Assembly: GCA_900540945.1 (NCBI GenBank)
Contig: UQHQ01000027.1
Coordinates: 1-28,149 of the forward strand
Reading direction: 5' to 3'
Source of the DNA: an uncultured Collinsella sp.
GTDB taxonomy: Bacteria > Actinomycetota > Coriobacteriia > Coriobacteriales > Coriobacteriaceae
DNA: 28,149 nucleotides
Shown: piece by piece, positions 15,794 through 24,003 of the stretch
How positions within the stretch are numbered: the first letter of the stretch is position 1
How the letters are laid out: every line of letters begins with the position of its first letter
Notes under the pieces: generated by a model
The model's input: the letters and a program-made list of their open reading frames with translations, nothing else
Told to the model about the DNA's origin: nothing
Databases searched by the model: none
Made by a program: the position numbers and the translations under genes

Positions 15794-17050
15794 CTAAGCG
15801 GACTTCTTCTTGCTGTCGGAGACCATCATGTAGACGGTGAGCACGACGGCGATGGCGGCGATCACGATGGCGCCGTAGAAGGACTGCTGGTACGCGGCGC
15901 TGCCGGCCTCGGCGTGATACAGCACGGCGGTGATGGGCTGGCTGATCCAGGTGGAAGCGGCATAGCCCAAAAACATGATGCCGTAGTTGACGCCGATGTT
16001 GCTGGTGCCAAAGGCGCCACCGGTGAGCGGCGGGTAGATGACGAGCAGAGCGCCAAAGCTAAAGCCGAGCAGGGCGAGCGCCACAAAGAACATGCTCTGC
16101 GTAAAGCTCATCGACATGATGACGAGGGCGACGATGGTGACGACAAGGCTGATGAGCAGCGACTTGTAGGCGCCGAGCTTGTCGATGATCTGGCCAAAGG
16201 ACAGACGGCCAACCAGGTTGGCGCAGGTGTTGACGGAGACGACCACGCCGCCAAGGGCGACGGCCGCGGCGCTCGTGGGGTCGGTGAAGAGCTGGACGGC
16301 GGCGATGGAGGCAACCTTGCCGACGAGCAGGGTGCCCGCGGTGGCGGCAAAGGCGAAGGTGACGATGAGGACCCAGAAACGCGGGGTCTTGACCATCTCG
16401 CCCGGGGTGAGGTCGCCGAAGGTGCCGGCATGCGCGCCGCCCTTGGGGGCCTCGAAGCCCTCGGGCAGCCAACCGGCCTCGGGGGCCTTCAGGAACAGGG
16501 CGGAGGCGGCAATCGTCACAAAGAAGATGACGCCGAGCGCCTTAAGGGCGCCAAAGATGCCCAGGCTCGGGATGAGCAGCGAGGCGAGCACTGGGGACAG
16601 CACGGCGGGGCCGGCGGTCGAAGCGGCCAGGGTGATGCCGGAGGCGAGGCCCTTCTTGTCGATGAACCACTTTTGGCCGGTGGTGAGCGCCGGGTTGTAG
16701 CCCAGGCCGTTGCCGACGGCGGCGACGAGCGAGAACCACAGGTAGAACTGCCACGGCTCGGTGACGGTGCCGGACATGAACCAGCCCAGGCCGTAGCACA
16801 CGGCGGCGGCGATCACGACGTTGCGCGGGCCGATCTTATCAGAGATGCGGCCGGCGAAGATGCCCGTCACGGCCATGATGGTCTGAAAGACCGGGAAAGC
16901 CCAAGTAAGGGCGCTGGACCACTCGGGGTAGACGGCGAGCAGGTTCTTGCTCACGACGGAATACAGCGCGATGGAGCTGATGAAGAACATGGTGACGCAC
17001 GCGGCGGAAAGCACGACGGCGCGACCCTTGTTGGAGTTGGTGGAAGCCAT
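15794..17050 (-). CDS. MFS transporter, oxalate/formate antiporter (OFA) family type
   Basis: A 418-aa protein with 12 hydrophobic spans in two groups of six, separated by a soluble loop of about 35 residues (near 205-240). The loop after span 2 reads G-R-I-S-D-K-I-G-P-R, the MFS motif A, and the L-G-Y-N-P-A-L-T-T-G-Q-K-W-F segment followed by K-K-G-L-A-S-G-I is typical of OFA-type carriers. It ends in K-K-K-S-A. The substrate is probably an organic anion or sugar acid, but the sequence alone does not decide it. ATG 17050 has an AAAGAG purine stretch upstream. It lies 66 bp after the SDR gene and upstream of the oxidoreductase in the same run, and the operon faces a LysR regulator. Confidence 0.92.
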   Translation of the reverse strand: MASTNSNKGRAVVLSAACVTMFFISSIALYSVVSKNLLAVYPEWSSALTWAFPVFQTIMAVTGIFAGRISDKIGPRNVVIAAAVCYGLGWFMSGTVTEPWQFYLWFSLVAAVGNGLGYNPALTTGQKWFIDKKGLASGITLAASTAGPAVLSPVLASLLIPSLGIFGALKALGVIFFVTIAASALFLKAPEAGWLPEGFEAPKGGAHAGTFGDLTPGEMVKTPRFWVLIVTFAFAATAGTLLVGKVASIAAVQLFTDPTSAAAVALGGVVVSVNTCANLVGRLSFGQIIDKLGAYKSLLISLVVTIVALVIMSMSFTQSMFFVALALLGFSFGALLVIYPPLTGGAFGTSNIGVNYGIMFLGYAASTWISQPITAVLYHAEAGSAAYQQSFYGAIVIAAIAVVLTVYMMVSDSKKKSA

Positions 17051-17116
17051 TGGACTCTTTCTAATCGATACGGGGGGAGGAGCAGGCGTATTCGCGGGCC
17101 TCCCTGTTAGGTTGGT

Positions 17117-17998
17117 TTACTGGTCAGTCGGCTTGGCGACGCCGGACTCATCGGACCAAAGCTCGACACCCTTGTTCTTAAGGTAGTTGTCGGCATAGGC
17201 GCGACGGCCGCCGGGCTTGGCAGTGAGGTCGCCCATCATGTTGGAGAAGCCGCCGTCGACCTTGATAGCGTCGCCGGTGGTAAAGTCCGAGCGCTTGGAC
17301 GCCAGGAACATGACGGCGTTGGCGATATCGCTGACCTCGCCGATGCGGCGCGTGGCGATCAGGCGGCTGCGGCTCTTTTCGACCTCGGGGTCGGCGTAAA
17401 AGCTTGCCGACATGGGGGTCTTGACGAAGCAGGGCTCGACGCAGTTGGAGCGCACGCCGTAGGGGCCCCATTCGGCAGCCAGCATCTTGGACATCATGTT
17501 GACGCCCGCCTTGGTGGAGCTGTACACGCCCGAGAACGTCTCGGGGGAGTGGCTGGCAACGGTCGAGATGTGCACCAGGCGGCCCTGGCCGGCTTTGATC
17601 ATCTCGCGACCAAAGCGCTGCGAGGTGATGAAGTAACCGGTGAGGTTGACGTTGAGCACCTGCTCCCAGTCGCTCAGCGGCAGATCCTCCATGGCGGCGA
17701 AGCGCAGGATGCCGGCGGTGTTGACGAGGACGTCGACGCGGCCGAAGTTGGCGATGGTGGCGTCGACGGCGGCCTGAACCTCGGCCTCGTCGGTGGCGTT
17801 CATCTTGTAACCCTCGGCGTGGATGCCAAACTCGGCAGCGAGGTCGGCGGCAGCGGCCTTGACCTTCTCCTCGTCCAGATCGAGCAGGACGACGTTGGCG
17901 CCATTGCGGGCGAACTCGCGGCAAATCTCGACGCCCATACCGCCGAGCGCGCCAGTCACGGCGCAGACATCGCCCTCGAGCTTAAGCCAGTTGCTCAT
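17117..17998 (-). CDS. SDR family oxidoreductase
   Basis: A 293-aa classical short-chain dehydrogenase. The cofactor loop T-G-A-L-G-G-M-G spans 15-22, D40 at the end of the second strand favours NAD(H), N-T-A-G is at 93-96, and the catalytic set is S145, Y159 and K163 (Y-S-S-T-K). D-G-G-F near residue 250 is the usual C-terminal motif. A tail of about 40 residues follows, longer than the 250-aa norm. It would interconvert a hydroxyl and a keto group on a small substrate. ATG 17998 has an AAGGGAAG ribosome site. It is first in the operon with the MFS and Gfo/Idh/MocA genes and is divergent from the LysR-type regulator. Confidence 0.93.
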   Translation of the reverse strand: MSNWLKLEGDVCAVTGALGGMGVEICREFARNGANVVLLDLDEEKVKAAAADLAAEFGIHAEGYKMNATDEAEVQAAVDATIANFGRVDVLVNTAGILRFAAMEDLPLSDWEQVLNVNLTGYFITSQRFGREMIKAGQGRLVHISTVASHSPETFSGVYSSTKAGVNMMSKMLAAEWGPYGVRSNCVEPCFVKTPMSASFYADPEVEKSRSRLIATRRIGEVSDIANAVMFLASKRSDFTTGDAIKVDGGFSNMMGDLTAKPGGRRAYADNYLKNKGVELWSDESGVAKPTDQ

Positions 17999-18054
17999 AG
18001 GAACTTCCCTTCTTGTGCCTCCCTGTGGGGCGTTCCATTAACCGACCCACGTGG

Positions 18055-18180
18055 TTTTCGCAGGTTATCGTATGCTTTGCATTTGCGCAGGTGAATTGCA
18101 TATTTGTTAGAATGGCGTTAACCGTAGGTTTACACTGTGCGATGCAGTTCATTCTCAATTGAGCGCGTGACCTGCGAAAA
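18055..18180. promoter_or_regulatory. Candidate operator region, three TTTKCGCAGGTNA sites
   Basis: The 232-bp gap between the SDR operon and the lysR gene has three copies of the 13-mer TTTKCGCAGGTNA: 18055-18067 (+), 18082-18094 (+) and 18168-18180 (-). The first two are 27 bp apart. On the minus strand they flank a plausible SDR promoter (TTCACC, 17-bp spacer, TACGAT), one overlapping the -35 and the other just after the -10. This is a good candidate binding site for the divergent LysR protein; the promoter call is weak. Confidence 0.5.
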
Positions 18181-18230
18181 CAACCCCCTGTGGCGCCATG
18201 TGGCCACGGGCGCGAAAACGGGAGATTGAC

Positions 18231-19109
18231 GTGTACGATCGACGACTTGAGGCCATATCGGCCGCCGCGGAGCTGGGAAGCTTCTCGCGTGCGGCGGCAA
18301 AATTGCGCGTGTCGACTCCGGCGCTCGTCAAGCAGGTGTCGGGCTTCGAGGCCGAGTTCGGCATCACGCTGTTCGAACGCTCGCACTCGGGCGTCAAGGT
18401 GACGCCGGCGGGCACACTGCTGGTGGACGACGCGCGCTCAATCATGCGGCAGTCCGAGGACGCGCTGCGCCGTGCCCGACGCGCCGCGGGCGATGGCGGT
18501 GCCGTGCGCCTGGGCGTGTCGATGATGTGCCCGGGGCGCCAAACGCTGTCGATGTGGTCGGGCATTCACGATCTGGAACCGTCGCTGCGCTTTGAGATCG
18601 TGCCGGTAAGCGACCTCTACGATGAGCGCGAGACCGTCATGCGCAGCTTGGGCCGCGAGGTCGATGTGGTGCAGTCGAGTTTTTCTACCCCACGCTGGGG
18701 TGATGCCTGCCAAAGGCTCCGCATTGTCAACGTGCCGTTTTATATTGACCTGCCGCGCACGAGCCCGCTGGCGCGCAAGAATCGCATTACGGTCGCCGAC
18801 TTGGAGGGCATGCGTCTGCGCGTACTGCGCCACGGCAACGACGCCATGGACAGCCTGCGCATCGACCTGTTGGCCGACGGCGGCGTGGATGTGATCGATG
18901 TGGATAGCTTTGACTTTGCGCTCTTTAACGAAGCCGAGGAAAAGGGCGACGCGGTGCTTACCTGCGGCGCATGGTCGGGCGTGCACCCGGCCTTTGTGGG
19001 CGTACCGTTCCTGTGCGGGCGAGAGGTGCCGGTCTTTTTGCACTACCCGCTCGAGCCAACCCTCCAAGTCCAGAAATTCGTCAACGCCATGGCCCAACTT
19101 CTCAACTAG
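18231..19109 (+). CDS. LysR family transcriptional regulator
   Basis: A 292-aa regulator. The N-terminal winged helix-turn-helix reads G-S-F-S-R-A-A-A-K-L-R-V-S-T-P-A-L-V-K-Q, then F-E-A-E-F-G-I-T-L-F-E-R, the standard LTTR pattern, followed by a linker helix and an effector-binding domain of about 200 residues. The frame is open from an ATG at 18198, but the HTH would then start unusually late and no ribosome site precedes it. GTG 18231 has GGGAG (18220-18224) 6 nt upstream and is preferred. It is divergent from the SDR-MFS-oxidoreductase operon and is the likely regulator, probably through the repeated sites at 18055-18180. The inducer is unknown. Confidence 0.92.
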   Translation: MYDRRLEAISAAAELGSFSRAAAKLRVSTPALVKQVSGFEAEFGITLFERSHSGVKVTPAGTLLVDDARSIMRQSEDALRRARRAAGDGGAVRLGVSMMCPGRQTLSMWSGIHDLEPSLRFEIVPVSDLYDERETVMRSLGREVDVVQSSFSTPRWGDACQRLRIVNVPFYIDLPRTSPLARKNRITVADLEGMRLRVLRHGNDAMDSLRIDLLADGGVDVIDVDSFDFALFNEAEEKGDAVLTCGAWSGVHPAFVGVPFLCGREVPVFLHYPLEPTLQVQKFVNAMAQLLN

Positions 19110-19203
19110 CTCATCTGGGACGGGACTTTTTTGACTACTTTTGTCGCCCTGCCTGCCCGATGATTTTTCTGGGACGGGGATTTAATAATCATCTTTACAA
19201 AAC

Positions 19204-19231
19204 GAGGCCCTGGCCAAACGGCCAGGGCCTC
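19204..19231. terminator. Bidirectional terminator hairpin
   Basis: A perfect 12-bp stem (19204-19215 with 19220-19231) and an AAAC loop. It is followed by ACAAACTTTTATT on the plus strand and by GTTTTGT on the minus strand. It can serve both the lysR gene and the ABC operon that meet here. Confidence 0.75.
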
Positions 19232-19274
19232 ACAAACTTTTATTCCGTTCTAAACGACGGGCTGATCGTGCGCA

Positions 19275-19382
19275 GGAGGGCGCCCCGAGGGTGGCGGGGT
19301 ATTTCCTCCGCGCGCAGTTTCGCAGCGCAGCGAGAATGTTTGAGCACGGAGGAAATACCCCGCCACCCTCGGGGCGCCCTCC
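19275..19382. repeat. Perfect 36-bp inverted repeat
   Basis: Arms 19275-19310 and 19347-19382 are exact reverse complements over 36 bp with a 36-nt loop (19311-19346) containing repeated CGCAG. It ends 14 bp before the ABC transporter stop codon. Arms this long and error-free imply recent origin or active maintenance. No open frame spans it. Confidence 0.9.
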
Positions 19383-19396
19383 GTCAGTAACCGGTC

Positions 19397-21316
19397 CTAC
19401 TCGAGCTCAAACGCACCCGTGTACAGCTGGTAGTAATATCCGCGCTTGGCGATCAGCTCGTCGTGGTTGCCGCGCTCGATAATGCGGCCGTGGTCCAGAC
19501 AGATGATCGCGTCGGAGTTGCGCACGGTGGACAGGCGGTGCGCGATGACAAACGTCGTGCGACCCTCCATGAGCTTGTCCATGCCCGCTTGCACGATGGC
19601 CTCGGTGCGGGTGTCGATGGAGCTCGTGGCCTCGTCCAGAATCATTGCCGGCGGATCGGCGACGGCAGCGCGTGCGATCGAGATCAACTGGCGCTGGCCC
19701 TGCGACAGCTGCGCGCCGTTGCCGGTGAGCATGGTGTCGTAGCCGTCGGGCAGGCGGGTGATAAAGTCGTCCGCGCCCGCGAGCTTGGCCGCCGCGATGC
19801 ACTCCTCGTCGGTGGCATCCAGGTTGCCGTAGCGGATGTTGTCCATCACGGTGCCGGTGAACAGGTTCACGTCCTGCAGCACCACGCCCAGCGAGCGGCG
19901 CAGATCGGCCTTGCGGATCTTGTTGACGTTGATGCCGTCGTAGCGGATCTTGCCGTCGGCGATGTCATAGAAGCGGTTGATGAGGTTGGTGATGGTCGTC
20001 TTGCCGGCACCGGTGGCGCCGACAAACGCGACCTTCTGGCCCGGCTTGGCGTATACGGACACGCCGTGCAGCACCTCGTGGTCGGGTGTGTAGCCAAAGT
20101 CGACGTTGTCCATGACCAGGTCGCCGCGTAGCGGTACGTACTCGACCTCGCCGGTTGCACGGTGCGGATGTTTCCATGCCCACATGCCGGTGTGGTGGTC
20201 GGCCTCCTCGAACTGCCAGGTCTCGGGGTTCACCTGAGCGTTGACGAGCGTCACATAGCCTTCGTCGGCTTCGGGCTCCTCGTCGATGAGCTCAAAGATG
20301 CGGTCGGCGCCGGCGAGGCCCATGACCACGGCGTTGATCTGCTGCGAGATCTGACCGATCTGTCCGCAGAACTGCTTGGTCATGTTGAGGAACGGCACCA
20401 CGACGGCGATGGACAGCGTCATGCCCGAGATGCTCAGGTTGGGCACGCCCAGCGCCAGGAAAATGCCGCCGGCAAGGGCCACCAGCACGTAGAGCAGGTT
20501 GCCCAGGTTCATCAGGATGGGCATGAGGATGTTGGCGTACATGTTGGCCTTCTGGGAGACCTCGAAGAGCTTTTCGTTGCGCTCGTCAAAATCGGCCTCG
20601 GCGGCAGACTCGTGGCAGAATGCCTTGACGACCTTCTGGCCGTTCATGACTTCCTCGATGTGGCCCTCGACCACGCCGAGCTCGGTCTGCTGCGCAATAA
20701 AGAAACGCGCGGAGTTGGAGCCGAGCAGCTTGGTCATAAAGGTCATAAAGGCGACGCCGGCCACAATGACCAGGCACATCCACACGCTGTAGTACAGCAT
20801 GATAAAGAACACCGTGACGATGACGATGGTCGTCATGAGCAGGTTGGGCAGCGACTGACTGATCATCTGGCGCAGCGTGTCGATGTCGTTGGTGTAGTGG
20901 CTCATGATGTCGCCGCGCTGGTGCGTGTCGAAGTAGCGAATTGGCAGGTCCTGCATGCGGTTGAACATCTTCTCGCGCAGCTTCTCGAGCGAGCCCTGCG
21001 TGACGATGGCCATGGCGCGGTTCCAGAACAGCGAGGACAGGATGCCGACGCCGTAGATGCAGGCGAGGGTGGTCACGAGCTGTGCGATCTTGGGCTGTGC
21101 GGCTTCCCAATCGCCCGACTGCCACGATTCGCTAATAATCTGCAGAGCGCTCTGAAGGAAGGTCGCGCCGATGGAGTTGATGATGGCGCAGAGTACCACG
21201 CCGACGACGACGAGGGGCAAAAGCACGGGGTAGAAGCCAAAGAGCGTCTTGATGAGGCGCGACATGGTGCCACCCTTGCGGTTGAGTGCGCGCTCGGCGG
21301 TCGTTGCCTTACTCAT
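19397..21316 (-). CDS. ABC exporter half-transporter with consensus ATPase site (TM288-like)
   Basis: A 639-aa type IV (exporter) half-transporter: membrane domain at about 20-340 and nucleotide-binding domain at about 400-639. Motifs: Walker A G-A-T-G-A-G-K-T (433-440), Q-loop at Q481, signature L-S-Q-G-Q (537-541), Walker B ending D561 with catalytic E562, and switch H593. All catalytic residues are intact. A linker of about 55 residues rich in acidic and Trp residues (345-400) is inserted between the domains. ATG 21316 has AAGGAGG 8 nt upstream and overlaps the preceding ABC gene by 8 nt, indicating translational coupling. It should pair with that protein as a heterodimeric drug or lipid exporter. 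Confidence 0.94.
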   Translation of the reverse strand: MSKATTAERALNRKGGTMSRLIKTLFGFYPVLLPLVVVGVVLCAIINSIGATFLQSALQIISESWQSGDWEAAQPKIAQLVTTLACIYGVGILSSLFWNRAMAIVTQGSLEKLREKMFNRMQDLPIRYFDTHQRGDIMSHYTNDIDTLRQMISQSLPNLLMTTIVIVTVFFIMLYYSVWMCLVIVAGVAFMTFMTKLLGSNSARFFIAQQTELGVVEGHIEEVMNGQKVVKAFCHESAAEADFDERNEKLFEVSQKANMYANILMPILMNLGNLLYVLVALAGGIFLALGVPNLSISGMTLSIAVVVPFLNMTKQFCGQIGQISQQINAVVMGLAGADRIFELIDEEPEADEGYVTLVNAQVNPETWQFEEADHHTGMWAWKHPHRATGEVEYVPLRGDLVMDNVDFGYTPDHEVLHGVSVYAKPGQKVAFVGATGAGKTTITNLINRFYDIADGKIRYDGINVNKIRKADLRRSLGVVLQDVNLFTGTVMDNIRYGNLDATDEECIAAAKLAGADDFITRLPDGYDTMLTGNGAQLSQGQRQLISIARAAVADPPAMILDEATSSIDTRTEAIVQAGMDKLMEGRTTFVIAHRLSTVRNSDAIICLDHGRIIERGNHDELIAKRGYYYQLYTGAFELE

Positions 21317-23123
21317 GTGCCTCGCCTCCTTCCTGGGTCTGAGCTTGCGTTACGGATGCCTCGGTGTCGGCCTCGACGGCCCCTTCGCCCTCGGCAGACA
21401 TCTTGTTTTGCGAGGTAAAAGTCTCGCGGTAGATCTCGCTCGTCTTAAGCAGCTCGTCGTGGTTACCGATCTGCGCGATGCGGCCGCCCTCCATGACGAT
21501 GATGCGGTCTGCGTCCTGCACGGAGCTGATGCGCTGGGCGATGATGAGCTTGGTCGTGTTGGGCAGATAGCTTGCCAACCCTGCGCGAATCTTGGCGTCG
21601 GTCTTGGTGTCGACGGCGCTGGTGGAGTCGTCCAGGATCAAGATCTTGGGGCGACGCAGCAGGGCGCGCGCAATGCACAGGCGCTGCTTCTGACCGCCGG
21701 AAACATTGGAGCCGCCCTGTTCGATCCAGGTGTCATAGCCCTTGGGGAAGCCATCGACAAACTCATCGGCGCAGGCCAGATGTGCCGCCTCGCGGACTTC
21801 CTCGTCGGTGGCGTTCGGGTCGCCCCAGCGCAGGTTTTCGGCAATGGTGCCGCTAAACAGTACGTTTTTCTGCAGCACCATGGCCACCTGGTGGCGCAGG
21901 GCGTCCAAGTCGTAGTCGCGCACGTCCATGCCGCCCACGCGCACGGTGCCCTCGGTGGCGTCGTACAGGCGGGCGATGAGGTTAACGAGCGTGGACTTGG
22001 CCGAGCCGGTACCGCCGATGATGCCGATGGTTTCGCCGCTCTTAATGTGCAGGTCGATATCGTCGAGCGCCTGGCGCTTTGCATGCGCGGAATACTTAAA
22101 GCTCACGTGGTCAAAGTCGATGGAACCGTCGGCAACCTCGAGCACGGGCTCGGCGGGATCGGCGATCGTGGGCTCGGCGGCCAGCACCTCGGTAATGCGG
22201 TGCGCCGATTCGTCGGCCATGGTCACCATGACAAAGATCATCGACAGCTGCATCAGGCTCATGAGGATCGCGAAGCCATAGGTAAAGATCGAGGAGAGCT
22301 GGCCCACGTCGAACAGCGTGCCCTGGCTCGTGATGATGAGCTTGGATCCCAGGTAGATGATGACGACAAACGCGCCGTTGACGCAGATGTTCATCATGGG
22401 GTTGTTAAAGGCGAGCAGCTTCTCGGCGCGGGTGAAGTCCATCTGGACGTCGCGTGCGGCGGTCGCGAATTTCTCCTTCTCAAAGTCTTCGCGCACGTAG
22501 CTCTTAACCACGCGCATGCCGGTGACGTTTTCCTCGACGGACTCGTTAAGGGCATCGTACTTGTGGAACACGCGCGAGAAGATGGGGCGCACCTTAAAGA
22601 TGATAAAGAACAGCCCAAAGCCCAGCAGCGGAATGATGACCAGGTAGACCATGGCAACGCTGCCGCCCATGATAAACGCCATGGTAAAGGCGAAGATCAA
22701 TACCAGCGGCGCGCGCACGGCGATACGGATGATCATCATAAAGGCCTGCTGCACGTTGTTGATATCGGTGGTCAGGCGCGTGACGAGCGAGGAGCTCGAG
22801 AACTCATCGATGTTGGCAAAGCTGAACGTCTGGATCTTGTAGAACAGGTCGTGACGCAGGTTCTTGGCGAAGCCGCAGCTCGCATGGCTGCAGGTGACGC
22901 CGGCGGCGGCACCAAAAGCAAGCGACGTCAGCGCGATGAGCACCAAAAAGCCCGCGGTGGGAAGCATCTCGGCTACGGTGGCGCCGTCTTTGATGGCGTC
23001 GATCAGGTTGGCGGTGATAAATGGAATCAGCATCTCGCAGAGCACCTCGCCAAGCACGAGCAATGGCGTGGCAACAGCGACTTTCATATAGTCGCGGATG
23101 CTGCCCATGAGGGTTTTAATCAT
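21309..23123 (-). CDS. ABC exporter half-transporter with degenerate ATPase site (TM287-like)
   Basis: A 604-aa half-transporter: six-span membrane domain (about 1-310) and nucleotide-binding domain (330-575), then an acidic low-complexity tail (576-604). Its own catalytic residues are altered: Walker A reads G-G-T-G-S-A-K-S (370-377, Ala at the last Gly), Walker B D498 is followed by D499 where Glu is catalytic, and the switch His is Q530. The signature V-S-G-G-Q (474-478) is canonical. This is the pattern of heterodimeric exporters such as TM287/288 or BmrCD, where one of two ATP sites is non-hydrolytic. ATG 23123 overlaps the marR stop by 8 nt and has GGGAGGAAC upstream. Confidence 0.94.
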   Translation of the reverse strand: MIKTLMGSIRDYMKVAVATPLLVLGEVLCEMLIPFITANLIDAIKDGATVAEMLPTAGFLVLIALTSLAFGAAAGVTCSHASCGFAKNLRHDLFYKIQTFSFANIDEFSSSSLVTRLTTDINNVQQAFMMIIRIAVRAPLVLIFAFTMAFIMGGSVAMVYLVIIPLLGFGLFFIIFKVRPIFSRVFHKYDALNESVEENVTGMRVVKSYVREDFEKEKFATAARDVQMDFTRAEKLLAFNNPMMNICVNGAFVVIIYLGSKLIITSQGTLFDVGQLSSIFTYGFAILMSLMQLSMIFVMVTMADESAHRITEVLAAEPTIADPAEPVLEVADGSIDFDHVSFKYSAHAKRQALDDIDLHIKSGETIGIIGGTGSAKSTLVNLIARLYDATEGTVRVGGMDVRDYDLDALRHQVAMVLQKNVLFSGTIAENLRWGDPNATDEEVREAAHLACADEFVDGFPKGYDTWIEQGGSNVSGGQKQRLCIARALLRRPKILILDDSTSAVDTKTDAKIRAGLASYLPNTTKLIIAQRISSVQDADRIIVMEGGRIAQIGNHDELLKTSEIYRETFTSQNKMSAEGEGAVEADTEASVTQAQTQEGGEAHE

Positions 23124-23622
23124 CCAGTTCCTCCCAGGTTACACGGATTTTCTCGAGCATTTCGGCGAGCTGCTCGCGCTCGTCGTGAGTGAGGGCACTA
23201 AAGGCCCGTTCTCTAAAGCGGATGCGGGCCGCCTGGTCGATGCGGGCGTTTTCCCGGCCGGTTTCGGTCAGGCGAATGGTGAGCTGCCGTCGATCCTTGG
23301 GGTTACGGCTGCGCTCGATGAGACCGTTGACCTCGAGCTTGGACAGGATCTCGGAAAGCGACCCCGGCTTGAGGTCAAAGTGCATGCCGAGTTCCTGCTG
23401 CGACATCTCGCCGCCGGGCTGCTTGGCCAGCAGGCAGATGATGGGCGCCTTGCCGGACACGCCTCCGCCATGAAAATGCATGTAATGGCCGCAAAAACCC
23501 AGGCCGCTCAGGATGCGCTTGGCGAGTTTGTCTTCGGCACTGACCGCTTCGGGTACATCCGCCGGCTGTGACGGGTCGCCGCCGGGCTCGTGCGAACAAA
23601 GGTTAAGAGGTTCATCGCACAT
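23116..23622 (-). CDS. MarR family transcriptional regulator
   Basis: A 168-aa regulator. The winged helix-turn-helix (about 60-130) includes M-S-Q-Q-E-L-G-M-H-F-D-L-K-P-G-S-L-S-E-I-L-S-K-L, then the wing with N-P-K-D-R-R-Q and L-T-E-T-G-R, the MarR signature. About 45 residues precede the fold. It contains H-Y-M-H-F-H (about 46-51), which could bind metal, an inference only. ATG 23622 has AAAGGAG about 12 nt upstream. It is first in a three-gene run with the two exporter genes, so it probably represses its own operon, with the efflux substrate or a related compound as ligand. Confidence 0.93.
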   Translation of the reverse strand: MCDEPLNLCSHEPGGDPSQPADVPEAVSAEDKLAKRILSGLGFCGHYMHFHGGGVSGKAPIICLLAKQPGGEMSQQELGMHFDLKPGSLSEILSKLEVNGLIERSRNPKDRRQLTIRLTETGRENARIDQAARIRFRERAFSALTHDEREQLAEMLEKIRVTWEELDD

Positions 23623-23643
23623 GAATTAGTGTTGCTCCTTTCT

Positions 23644-23679
23644 TTAGTTAGGTAGTGGAATTGTTTTGTGCCTAACCAA
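23644..23679. promoter_or_regulatory. Possible MarR operator
   Basis: TTAGTTAGG (23644-23652) and CCTAACCAA (23671-23679) form 9-bp inverted half-sites with one mismatch and an 18-nt spacer, 22-57 bp upstream of the marR start codon. Position fits autorepression. The spacer is longer than in many MarR sites, so support is modest. Confidence 0.35.
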
Positions 23680-23715
23680 TCTAGGAGCATGAGAAATGAA
23701 TGTCAAGGTACCAAA

Positions 23716-24003
23716 CTAGTGGTTACGCGGTTTTGCCAAACCGCGCAACGGCTCGACGCTGCAAACCCGCCAGAGCGGCAATCTGCCTTTCAACTTCGGC
23801 GGCATGACCAGAAGGTCAATGCCGCCTTGCTTCAAGGCACCTTGCTCGCTCTGACGGGTTTTCGCTGACTTCGCCAAAACATCGGCGTTGCCCTTGTTGG
23901 GATAGTCGTTGGGGACGCTCTTGTTGAGTGATCCGTGGGGGACGGAGGAAAACGAATCATTTTGGGCTGCGGTGACACCCTTTCGAAGTTGCTTTGTCCA
24001 AAA
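23716..24003 (-). pseudogene. Start-less open frame, possible gene remnant
   Basis: A 95-codon open stretch runs from an in-frame TAG inside the left arm of the palindromic element (24006-24004) to TAG at 23718-23716. No ATG with a ribosome site is present; the only ATG is internal. The reading is not low-complexity (it includes Q-N-D-S-F-S-S-V-P-H-G-S-L-N and L-L-V-M-P-P-K-L-K), which is why it is noted. The same DNA also folds: GGCGGCAT/ATGCCGCC and CGCGGTTT/AAACCGCG hairpins and an AACCCGCCAGAGCG arm with one mismatch. I do not recognise the family. Confidence 0.35.

Larger units (their letters stand above)
19110..19396. other. 287-bp gene-free interval between convergent lysR and ABC genes
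   Basis: The interval contains a near-direct repeat CTGGGACGGG (19115-19130 and 19169-19183), a GATGATT...AATCATC inverted pair around the second copy, a 12-bp terminator hairpin (19204-19231) and a perfect 36-bp inverted repeat (19275-19382). No gene is supported. Confidence 0.7.

Noticed and set aside
14663..17110. 815-codon plus-strand frame across three genes
   Set aside because: It spans the oxidoreductase and MFS genes on the opposite strand, with Gly/Asp/His-rich repetitive content and no domain; antisense shadow.
21249..23192. 647-codon plus-strand frame antisense to the ABC gene
   Set aside because: Same antisense pattern; the minus-strand protein has full ABC motifs.
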